From Biformimicrobium ophioploci (lineage in GTDB: Bacteria; Pseudomonadota; Gammaproteobacteria; Pseudomonadales; Cellvibrionaceae): a DNA stretch of 64,000 bases. Both the position numbers and the translations under genes were made by a program. Under the pieces are notes generated by a model that saw only the letters and a program-made list of their open reading frames with translations, searched no databases and was not told the origin of the DNA. Shown here piece after piece: positions 57,103-64,000 of the stretch; position 1 is the first letter of the stretch, and each line of letters opens with the position of its first letter. The stretch is from NCBI RefSeq assembly GCF_030270605.1, contig NZ_BSYJ01000002.1, positions 248,001 to 312,000 of the forward strand, in the 5' to 3' direction.

Positions 57103-57127
57103 AAAAAAAAACCGCCCGGAGGGCGGT
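57103..57127 (-). terminator. Rho-independent terminator of cysH
   Basis: Read on the minus strand: ACCGCCC, loop TCC, GGGCGGT and a run of T. It lies 58 bases after the cysH stop and separates it from lpoA. Confidence 0.9.
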
Positions 57128-57185
57128 ATCAGGATGATTTTTCTATCTTTTCGCGAAAGGTTGCTGTCTCGACGGCTGCCGCGGG

Positions 57186-57881
57186 TTACTTCTGCAGCAG
57201 CAGTCCGCACTCGCGGTGTTCCTCGCCCTTGGTGGGGTCGAAGTAGATGTCGTTATCCGGCAGGTCGTGGGTGTAGACGTATTCTTCAACGTCCAGCTCG
57301 TTGAGGTGGAACATCGGCGCCACCCGCACGGTGCCGTGGCTGCCCTTGGTGAAGATATCCAGGTTCTTGCGGTGCGCGTTCTGGTCGTGGCGGATCCCGT
57401 TGAGCCAGACATCCGGCTTGAGGTCCTCCATGGCGCGGCTGAACGGCTCCAGCTTGACGGTGCGGGAGAAGAAATCGTGCTCCGGCGTGTCCAGCGGGGG
57501 GATGCCGCCATAGACCGCGTTGTAATGCGCAGCGGACATCTTGGGGGCGTAGGTGCGCATATTGAGGCCGAACAGCTCAATCACCTTCTCGATATGGCGG
57601 TAGGTTTCCGGGGTGTTGTACCCGTGATCCACCCAGATCACCGGGATGTCCGGCTTGACCCGGGTCACCAGATGCAAAAATGCCACCGCCAGCGGGCGGA
57701 AGTTGGTGAATACCACCGGGTTGACCGCGTTCTCGATGGTGAACTGCATGATCTCGCTCGGCCGGGCCTCGCGGAAGCGTCGGTTCAGGACGTCCAGGTC
57801 CGCATCGTGGTGGAAAGTGAGGGGCGTCTGACCGGCGTTTGCCGCTTGCGCTACTGATGAATTGGACGCTGTCACCGCCAT
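57186..57881 (-). CDS. cysH: Phosphoadenosine phosphosulfate reductase family protein (CysH-like)
   Basis: A 231-residue member of the PAPS reductase family, which uses thioredoxin to reduce activated sulfate to sulfite. Seen features are IPVIWVDHGYNTPETYRHIEKV, GIRHDQNAHRKNL and the C-terminal catalytic ECGLL. The CC and CxxC pairs of APS reductases are absent, so a [4Fe-4S] cluster is not expected. The usual PP-loop Ser-rich segment is replaced by VVFTNFRPLAVAFLHL, which is unusual. ATG 57881 follows AAGGA; the longer frame lacks a site. It is inserted between lpoA and rsmI. Confidence 0.82.
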   Translation of the reverse strand: MAVTASNSSVAQAANAGQTPLTFHHDADLDVLNRRFREARPSEIMQFTIENAVNPVVFTNFRPLAVAFLHLVTRVKPDIPVIWVDHGYNTPETYRHIEKVIELFGLNMRTYAPKMSAAHYNAVYGGIPPLDTPEHDFFSRTVKLEPFSRAMEDLKPDVWLNGIRHDQNAHRKNLDIFTKGSHGTVRVAPMFHLNELDVEEYVYTHDLPDNDIYFDPTKGEEHRECGLLLQK

Positions 57882-58036
57882 GGTTTCCTTGCCTGAACGA
57901 ATCGGGATCTGTAATTGGGAGGATCGTAAACTTAACGTTTCCATGGCTGACTTAAAAATAATAAAAGCGCATCCACATATGCCTTTTGGTTCTATACTGT
58001 CCCGCACAGGCCACAGTCCCGTCCGGAGGAAGATCG

Positions 58037-58876
58037 ATGCTTGCGGAAAACGCCCTCTATATTGTTGCCACCCCGGTGGGCAATCTCGGGGATATGACGC
58101 CGCGTGCCGTGGATGTGCTCGCGGCGGTGGACATGGTGGCGGCCGAGGACACCCGTCACAGCCAGCGCCTGTTCGCCCATTTTGAAATCAATACGCCGCT
58201 GGCGGCATACCACGACCACTCCGGTGAGGGCCGGGTCGACTGGCTGCTGCAGAAACTGCACGACGGCGGCTCGGTGGCACTGATTTCCGATGCCGGCACC
58301 CCCCTGATTTCGGACCCGGGTTACCGCATCGTGCGCCGCGCGCGCGAGCAGGGCATCAAGGTGATCCCGGTGCCGGGGGCCTGCGCGTTTGTGGCTGCCC
58401 TGTCGGCGGCCGGCCTTCCGAGCGATCGCTTCAGTTTCGAGGGCTTCCTCGCCGCCAAGCCCGGTACCCGCCGCAACCAGCTGGAAAAGCTGGCAGCGGA
58501 CACCCGCACCCTGGTGTTCTATGAAGCGCCGCATCGCGTGGCCGATACGCTGGCAGCCATGGCTGAGGTGTTCGGGGCGGGGCGCGAGGCGGTTATCGCA
58601 CGCGAACTCACCAAGGCCTTCGAGACCATCCATTTTGCGCCGCTGGCGGAGCTGGCGGCGTGGGTTGCGGCGGATTCGAATCAGCAGCGCGGTGAAATAG
58701 TGCTGTTGGTGCGTGGCGCGCCGGAGCCGGGTGATGAGGGGCTGGACCCAGAGTCAATCCGGATCATGGAGATACTGCGGCAGGAGCTGCCGGTAAAACA
58801 GGCTGCCAAGCTGGCCAGCGAGATCACCGGTGTACGGAAAAAAACGCTGTACCAGTGGGCCATTGAAAAAGAATGA
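58037..58876 (+). CDS. rsmI: 16S rRNA (cytidine(1402)-2'-O)-methyltransferase RsmI
   Basis: RsmI, 279 residues, methylates the 2'-OH of C1402 in 16S rRNA using SAM. The tetrapyrrole-methylase-like fold shows LYIVATPVGNLGDMTPRAV, AEDTRHSQRLFAHF, ISDAGTPLISDPGYRIV and PSDRFSFEGFLAAKPGTRR. ATG 58037 has a GGAGG site; upstream residues in the frame are not family-like. It is divergent from cysH and 35 bases upstream of rnpB, the same order as in Pseudomonas. Confidence 0.96.
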   Translation: MLAENALYIVATPVGNLGDMTPRAVDVLAAVDMVAAEDTRHSQRLFAHFEINTPLAAYHDHSGEGRVDWLLQKLHDGGSVALISDAGTPLISDPGYRIVRRAREQGIKVIPVPGACAFVAALSAAGLPSDRFSFEGFLAAKPGTRRNQLEKLAADTRTLVFYEAPHRVADTLAAMAEVFGAGREAVIARELTKAFETIHFAPLAELAAWVAADSNQQRGEIVLLVRGAPEPGDEGLDPESIRIMEILRQELPVKQAAKLASEITGVRKKTLYQWAIEKE

Positions 58877-58911
58877 TTGCCCGGGAGGGGCTTCATCATT
58901 ACCCTATGCCG

Positions 58912-59278
<367 letters not shown>

Positions 59279-59525
59279 CAATTCCCATACATTCGGCCGC
59301 GGCTGCTAAATACGGCACCACCGCGGTTGAATGACCTTCCTCGCTCTCCTAGCTCGACAATATTCGTCAGGTTTCAATATTGGATTGTGTCTGGATGCCA
59401 GTGAGTCTCAATCAGGTTGGCTGGTATGAGCGTGCCATTTTTCGGGTGCCGGCTGTAATCGCGGTGCGCAGCCCGGGTATGTCAGAATGTGTTGATTCGT
59501 ATTTTTGTACCAACACTGGAAAACC

Positions 59526-60341
59526 ATGGCCAGACAGAATAATCACTCCCGCGAGCTGACTGAGTTCTTCCTGTTGAGCTTCTTGATCGCCTGGGCGGTT
59601 TGGATTCCAATCCTGCTGGGGCTCTTACCTGCCGCTTTGGTGCCGTTCGGGTTTTTGGGTCCGATTGTTGCCGCCACGACTCTCACGGCCAGAAATTCGG
59701 GCAAGGCCGGGCTGAAGAGTCTTTATGCCGGCCTGCTGAGGTTCAAGGTAAGCTGGGTTTGGTATATCGCGATATTGACGCCCGCGGCCATAACAACAGT
59801 TACCCATCTGGTTTTCTCATTCTTCTTCGGTTTTGAATCATTTATTGGGCTGGACAAGATTGTCATCAGTTACCTTGTGATCGCGGTATTCCTGATCCTC
59901 GAAGAGGTGGGCTGGCGAGGCTATGCGTTGCCGCGACTTTTGAACGGCCATAGTGCGCTCAAGGCGTCCTTGATTTTGGGCGTTGTATGGGCTGTCTGGC
60001 ACTTCCCGTTCTGGTCAATTATCCCGATTGCGGGTGCGCCTGAGCCGTTTTTCCTCTTTTATATAACCGGCACCATGGGTGCGGTTTGCATGGCTGTGGT
60101 ATTGACCTGGATCTACAAAAATACCGGTCGAAGCATTGCGCTGGCAACGCTCTGTCACGCGAGCTTCAATGCCACAGTCGGGGCAATCACATTTGATAAA
60201 AGCGTTGCGATCTATCACAACTTAATTCTTGTTGTTGTGGCAGTACTGGTCGCAGTGCTTTTGGTTGCGATATTTGGTGGCAAGGACCTGAGAAGGTCAC
60301 GCTCAGGGGATGATCTCGATATGGTTGGCGCGGCCAATTAA
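59526..60341 (+). CDS. CPBP family intramembrane glutamic endopeptidase
   Basis: A 271-residue membrane protein with about eight helices and the CPBP (Abi/CAAX protease) motifs: EEVGWRGY (126-133), His159 in AVWHFPFW and His211 in LCHASFN. These residues form the active site in characterised members such as Rce1. Functions range from bacteriocin self-immunity to regulation; nothing here fixes one. It opens an accessory block after rnpB, the place where mraZ begins in Pseudomonas. ATG 59526 has a modest GGAA site. Confidence 0.88.
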   Translation: MARQNNHSRELTEFFLLSFLIAWAVWIPILLGLLPAALVPFGFLGPIVAATTLTARNSGKAGLKSLYAGLLRFKVSWVWYIAILTPAAITTVTHLVFSFFFGFESFIGLDKIVISYLVIAVFLILEEVGWRGYALPRLLNGHSALKASLILGVVWAVWHFPFWSIIPIAGAPEPFFLFYITGTMGAVCMAVVLTWIYKNTGRSIALATLCHASFNATVGAITFDKSVAIYHNLILVVVAVLVAVLLVAIFGGKDLRRSRSGDDLDMVGAAN

Positions 60342-60426
60342 TCTGACTTCCCATGTCCAATACAGTGTAGCTAGTACGTAGGTTTTCCCGAGAGCGTGCT
60401 GGGCTTCATAAAATTCACTAATGTTA

Positions 60427-61224
60427 TTAGACGGTGCTTTTTGGGGGGTGGGTTCGCCCCCTAAGTTTGAATGCGTAGACCAAAGCGAAAGTCAATACGA
60501 TGCCCGCCAGCCATGTGATGCTATTTTGGCTCAATATGACTGAATAGATTGATACATACAGGCTTGAGTAGTTTGCCCAGGTCGCTGAGTTTCCGGCAAA
60601 GTTTACGAGAGCATGAGTTGCCAAAAAGGCAAGGAAGAAAAAGAAAAACGGGCTTTTCTTAAGCTCGATTCCTTTATCTTTTATGAGGATGGCAATAAAT
60701 ATTAATTCAACAGTAATATAGATAAGGTTTATACGTATCATACCGCTTAAATCACCGAAAACATCAGCGTCGAAAAGACGCGAAAGTGGAGATGGTAAAA
60801 CTACGATGGCAGTGACTGCCATGTAGCGGGCATGGAGCGGCACTCGTTTTCTAAACCATATTGCTAATGCGCAAGAAAATGTGAACGCTAAGAGCATTCC
60901 GTGGTCAATCATGAAAAACGTAAGAGCCCAAAACTCACTAAGTTTTAAATCGGCCTGGCTTACGTACATTATGTGGACAGCGCTGGCAATAACTACCGGC
61001 GCTAACACAAAGGATGCTTTGCCAAGAGCGCGGTGCAATTCCTTTTTCTTCTGCCGGATCAAGGTCGATTGAGCAATGAGTAATACATACCAAAGAATCG
61101 CCGAAAGGCTGTGAATATGATGGGCGAGGCCGTTCGATGTTAGCTTTAAGAAATAGCTTGGTATGAAACCAGCGATTACTATTAGAAAGGAAATAAAGAA
61201 AAAGAGATTCGCGTTTTTATACAT
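60427..61224 (-). CDS. Uncharacterised multi-pass membrane protein with HHIH motif
   Basis: I do not recognise this 265-residue protein. It has seven to eight predicted helices. Histidines are placed near helix ends: HHIHSLSAILWYVLLIAQS (about 35-53), ELHRALGKASFVLAPVVI (about 62-80), and HIMYVS and MIDHGMLLAF (about 84-112). The LHR-x-LG-x-x-S stretch after a helix recalls membrane proteins related to DUF2306 and b561-like haem proteins, so haem or metal binding is possible but unproven. Base composition is AT-richer than most of the window, suggesting later acquisition. Confidence 0.7.
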   Translation of the reverse strand: MYKNANLFFFISFLIVIAGFIPSYFLKLTSNGLAHHIHSLSAILWYVLLIAQSTLIRQKKKELHRALGKASFVLAPVVIASAVHIMYVSQADLKLSEFWALTFFMIDHGMLLAFTFSCALAIWFRKRVPLHARYMAVTAIVVLPSPLSRLFDADVFGDLSGMIRINLIYITVELIFIAILIKDKGIELKKSPFFFFFLAFLATHALVNFAGNSATWANYSSLYVSIYSVILSQNSITWLAGIVLTFALVYAFKLRGRTHPPKSTV

Positions 61225-61323
61225 GATGTGCCCTAAGTTTTTGCTCGATTTTTCATCAGGTTTTTATATGGTTGCTGAGAAGTAACTCGGTCGTCTCTGC
61301 CTACTTTTCTCTCTTTCTCGTGT

Positions 61324-61614
61324 TTAAGTCCCCCGGAGTCCATACGGCTCTTCGCCCTGGGCCCACTGTGATTGAAGTGTTTCCAATGGTTTCGACATGC
61401 GCACCCCGCCCTTTTCTTGGTGTGAGATGTGCTCATAGAATGCTAATTCCCGCAGGAACTTTGATTGGTCTAGTTCCTTGATTGTTTCCCTGCCCAAAAT
61501 CGTGTAGGCGTGATCCAGAAAAGCAATATGGTTTGCATTGTCTCCGCCGGGCGCTATGGGGGACATGCTTAGGGTAAGTAAAAGTATGTAGCTGCTTACG
61601 TTGAGGGAGGGCAT
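61324..61614 (-). CDS. Possible small secreted protein
   Basis: A 96-residue frame starting at ATG 61614, with GGGAA about seven bases upstream. It begins with a signal-peptide-like stretch (SYILLLTLSMSPIAPGG) and continues with a polar part (AFLDHAYTILGRETIKEL). I do not recognise it. The first 65 residues look protein-like and the end less so. It could be a gene remnant or a chance frame in the AT-rich accessory block. Confidence 0.35.
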   Translation of the reverse strand: MPSLNVSSYILLLTLSMSPIAPGGDNANHIAFLDHAYTILGRETIKELDQSKFLRELAFYEHISHQEKGGVRMSKPLETLQSQWAQGEEPYGLRGT

Positions 61615-61919
61615 ATTTTCAGTTCCCGGGCGAAATTTTTATCTGAGTGAATATATTACAGCCCGGCAGGCGGGATAAAACGATTTATTTTTTAGGCTCT
61701 ATTAGTAGAGCGTATCGCCTGAGTTATTGGTGGGTCGAGACGGTACGTTAACGCGTTGTTTTTAGTTGGATTTTTCATGATTCTTATGTAAAGAAGGGGG
61801 CGTTTTCTATTTAATGTAATGTTGTGTAATAAACGTGTATGGCGGAGATTTTTAGTATCTGTTACGTTGGCGCTTAAATTTCCCTGAAATGATACTGAAT
61901 AGCTATGGAGTGGCATCAA
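61615..61919. other. AT-rich intergenic region before the HExxH gene
   Basis: This 305-base stretch is AT-rich for the window. It holds a small perfect hairpin GCTCTA-TTAG-TAGAGC (61696-61711) and probably the promoter of the following gene. Short frames in it have no ribosome site or recognisable content. Confidence 0.5.
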
Positions 61920-63371
61920 ATGTGTAGCCGGAGGCTTGTTCTATTTACCTTTCTATTGGTTTTCTTGCCGGCGTATGCCAACGCATCGTGGACAAAATAT
62001 GAGTCCAGCAATTTTATAGTCTATTCGGATTATGCGGATAAAAGCGTAAAGAAAAAGATTGAGCGGCTAGAGCGCTTCAAGGCGACACTGAATAAATTGC
62101 TGTCAATTCCTGAGGCGGCCGGAAGGGTTCCGTTCGAAATATACTGGTTCAAGAATAGGCGCGAATTTCGAAAGTATACGGAAGATTTCGATACAGCAGG
62201 TTTTTTCCTCGATAGATTGGGCTCTCCGGTGATGGTTGTTGGGCCAGGTTACGGGGATGAGGTTCTGTTTCATGAGTATATCCACTTTCTTACGCGCAGG
62301 CTGGGTAGTTTCAAATATCCGCGTTGGTATGACGAGGGAATTGCCGAGTTCTATTCAACCATGGAGTTCAAAGGCGGCGATGCCATTGTTGGTGCAGTGC
62401 CAGATATCCGAAAGTCATGGTTGCAGCACAGGCCAAAGGTAAAGCTTTCCGAGCTATTGGAACATGGCTACCAATCACGCGGTTCCCAGTTTACTGCGCG
62501 ATTTTATGCATCATCCTGGCTGCTCGTGCACCGCCTGATTCTCGGTTATATGAACAATATGCCGGATTACAATGATGGGCTTCGGGATTATCTGAAGCGC
62601 TATACCGAGGGCGAAAAAGGAGCCGAAGTATTTATGGCGAGTATTGGTGCGGATGAGGCGGACCTCCAATCCGAGCTTAGTCATTATGCTCGCAAGCGGA
62701 ATTTAAAACTGGGTAGCATGAAGGCTCCGAAAGTTGCTGTACAAATACAAGCAGCCAGGCTCGATAAAGCTGAAGCTCTGAATGCTATGGTACGTCTGGC
62801 GCTTGCCAAAAACGACTGGAAATATGCAGAAGAGCTTTTGCGAGATGATGAGGCGACCCTGGATACAGAGGGCAGGGCTGTTTTGGCGATCATAGAGGGG
62901 CACGGAAATGAGGTGCCGGGCTCGGAAGTCGTATTGATTGAAGCTTTGGAGGCCAGTTCGGAGCTCAGCGGCGCAGCCAGTAATTTTCTCGGGCACGCAT
63001 TGTTCGACCTGGCTGAAAAGCCGGGTGCCAGTAGTGAGCAAAACCTGATTGACGCAGTTAACTACCTGATGCAGGCAAGGGAGCAGGGGCAGCTTCATGG
63101 AGAGGCTCGTATGCTGGTTGAGGCGCTGTGGTCCCTTGGGCGAGAGGAGGAAGCTATCGCTGAAATTGTCCGATTAATTCAATCGAACCCCGCTAGCATC
63201 GCCACAAATATGCTTGCAGGTGAGTACATGATAAAAGCCCGGGCTCTCGATGAAGCAAAGTATTTCCTGAGGAAGGTGGTCAACTGGTCCCATTCGGAAT
63301 CCCAGGTTAAATATGCAGAGAAATTGCTTGCGAAACTGGATTCAATAATCGCGGTGACAGAGGCGCCGTAG
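61920..63371 (+). CDS. Secreted gluzincin-like metallopeptidase with C-terminal helical repeats
   Basis: A 483-residue exported protein: signal peptide (RRLVLFTFLLVFLPAYANA), then a Peptidase_MA-like domain with HEYIH (118-122) and the downstream glutamate in RWYDEGIAEFY (Glu139), as expected for zinc binding. From about residue 270 the chain is helical and TPR-like, with short repeats such as ALAKNDWKYAEELLRDD and AREQGQLHGEARMLVEALWSLG. ATG 61920 is chosen because GGAGTGG ends six bases upstream; an ATG 15 bases earlier lacks a site. No substrate or partner is evident. It may be active in the periplasm or outside the cell. Confidence 0.82.
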   Translation: MCSRRLVLFTFLLVFLPAYANASWTKYESSNFIVYSDYADKSVKKKIERLERFKATLNKLLSIPEAAGRVPFEIYWFKNRREFRKYTEDFDTAGFFLDRLGSPVMVVGPGYGDEVLFHEYIHFLTRRLGSFKYPRWYDEGIAEFYSTMEFKGGDAIVGAVPDIRKSWLQHRPKVKLSELLEHGYQSRGSQFTARFYASSWLLVHRLILGYMNNMPDYNDGLRDYLKRYTEGEKGAEVFMASIGADEADLQSELSHYARKRNLKLGSMKAPKVAVQIQAARLDKAEALNAMVRLALAKNDWKYAEELLRDDEATLDTEGRAVLAIIEGHGNEVPGSEVVLIEALEASSELSGAASNFLGHALFDLAEKPGASSEQNLIDAVNYLMQAREQGQLHGEARMLVEALWSLGREEEAIAEIVRLIQSNPASIATNMLAGEYMIKARALDEAKYFLRKVVNWSHSESQVKYAEKLLAKLDSIIAVTEAP

Positions 63372-63457
63372 TCGTTGTGGCTCGCTATCGGGCAAATTGA
63401 TCCTTCGTGGGGGCTGGCACATAATTGAATGGTCAAGGAACCGACTATCATCCCGCA

Positions 63458-64000
63458 GTGAAAGCCCAAGCCCTTTCCCATAAAGCTGGTCTGGAAGACT
63501 CCCACGCCTTGCCGGTTTCGGATGTTTTCCATCTGCTGGAAACCGGTGATGGGGGGCTGGCGGAGCGAGACGTGCTGCGGCGTGCGCAGCGCTATGGCAA
63601 AAATACATTGCCCGGTGTCGCTTTCACCCCTGCCTGGCAGCGCCTGCTGCACCAGGTCGACAATGCCCTGATTTATATCCTGATTGCCAGTGCGCTGGTG
63701 AGTTTCGCGCTGGGCCATGTGGTAGATGGCGGCGTCATCATCGCGGTGGTCATCATCAATGGCATCGTCGGTTTTATCCAGGAGGGCAAGGCCGAGGCGG
63801 CGCTGCAATCGATCCTTTCCATGATCCGCACCGAGAGTCTGGTGGTGCGCGACGGGGTCGCCACCTCCGTCGACAGTTCCGAGCTGGTACCCGGCGACTA
63901 TGTGATGTTGCAGGCAGGCGACAGGGTGCCTGCGGATATCCGTATTTCCTGGTGCAAGGACCTGCGCTGTGATGAGTCTGCCCTGACAGGGGAGTCACAG
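63458..64000 (+). CDS. Cation-transporting P-type ATPase, N-terminal part (3' end outside window)
   Basis: The frame from GTG 63458 runs 181 codons to the window edge without a stop. It has the P2-type ATPase N-domain (LAERDVLRRAQRYGKNTLP), the first helix pair (NALIYILIASALVSFALGH; VIIAVVIINGIVGFIQEGKA) and the actuator start (VVRDGVATSVDSSELVPGDYVMLQAGDRVPADIR). The actuator ends in the conserved DESALTGES loop. The phosphorylation site DKTGT lies outside. The family pumps Ca2+, Mg2+, Na+ or H+; which ion cannot be told. TTG 63425 is an alternative in-frame start. Confidence 0.88.
   Translation, partial: MKAQALSHKAGLEDSHALPVSDVFHLLETGDGGLAERDVLRRAQRYGKNTLPGVAFTPAWQRLLHQVDNALIYILIASALVSFALGHVVDGGVIIAVVIINGIVGFIQEGKAEAALQSILSMIRTESLVVRDGVATSVDSSELVPGDYVMLQAGDRVPADIRISWCKDLRCDESALTGESQ

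Noticed and set aside
61233-61436. 67-codon minus-strand frame before the HHIH membrane gene
   Set aside because: Lys/Arg-rich, no ribosome site, and overlaps another weak frame; not supported as a gene.
61692-61919. 75-codon minus-strand frame in the AT-rich gap
   Set aside because: No ribosome site, no protein-like composition, and it overlaps the expected promoter of the HExxH gene.

Overview
The window is chromosomal DNA of a GC-rich gammaproteobacterium. Gene content and order suggest a marine Cellvibrionales-type organism such as Microbulbifer, but this is inferred from gene order and protein style, not from a database match. From memory, the block from gatB/gatA/gatC to rnpB follows the order of the equivalent Pseudomonas aeruginosa region: gatBAC, mreBCD, maf, rng, yhdP, darP, ptsO-rapZ-ptsN-hpf-rpoN, lptBAC-kdsCD, mlaC-ibaG-murA, hisGD, algW, sulfate activation, zapG, zapE, rplM-rpsI, petA-petB/C, sspAB, dolP-diaA-yraN-lpoA, rsmI, rnpB. 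E. coli shares large parts of it. Departures from that backbone are where the unusual features lie.

Layout. 1-5.9 kb: end of a TonB-dependent receptor, a MATE exporter, a DoxX-like membrane protein, the RNA helicase RhlB and the sulfate permease CysZ, separated by arrays of short GGGGTCAGAG hairpins. 6.0-9.4 kb: gatCAB (Gln-tRNA amidotransferase), with hairpins inside the operon. 9.4-18.9 kb: cell shape and envelope genes (mreBCD), maf, RNase G and the very large YhdP. 19-24.2 kb: an unknown membrane protein, darP, mgtE and the nitrogen-PTS genes ptsO, rapZ, ptsN, then hpf. 24.4-30.5 kb: rpoN, the LPS export genes lptB/A/C, KDO synthesis genes kdsC/D and a Ca2+/Na+ antiporter. 30.8-35.5 kb: mlaC, ibaG, murA, hisG, hisD. 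35.5-41.6 kb: AlgW/DegS-type protease, ATP sulfurylase Sat, zapG, an alpha/beta hydrolase, zapE, rplM-rpsI. 42-45.8 kb: bc1 complex, with cytochromes b and c1 encoded as one polypeptide, then sspA-sspB. 46-53.2 kb: inserted genes (Yip1 protein, ahpC-ahpF, M48 peptidase-LemA, thiolase). 53.3-59.3 kb: dolP-diaA-yraN-lpoA, cysH, rsmI and RNase P RNA. 59.5-63.4 kb: an AT-richer accessory block with a CPBP membrane protease, an unknown membrane protein and a secreted HExxH protein. The window ends inside a P-type ATPase.

How the genes work together: many act on the envelope (LPS synthesis and export, lipid transport, peptidoglycan precursor and synthase activation, elongasome). A second theme is sulfate assimilation, spread over three places (cysZ, sat, cysH). 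A third is translation and ribosome housekeeping. I found no tRNA or rRNA gene, CRISPR array, prophage or complete insertion sequence.

The most unusual features are: (1) a 14-copy REP-like hairpin family confined to the first 9.5 kb, with compensatory stem changes, a directional ATC tag and gene stop codons lying inside repeat units; (2) a second dispersed 75-83 bp repeat with four copies and a fragment, each just 3' of a gene; (3) an apparent AUU start codon for mreC; (4) the cytochrome b-c1 fusion; (5) a sigma-54-type promoter directly upstream of rpoN; (6) mlaC without mlaFEDB.
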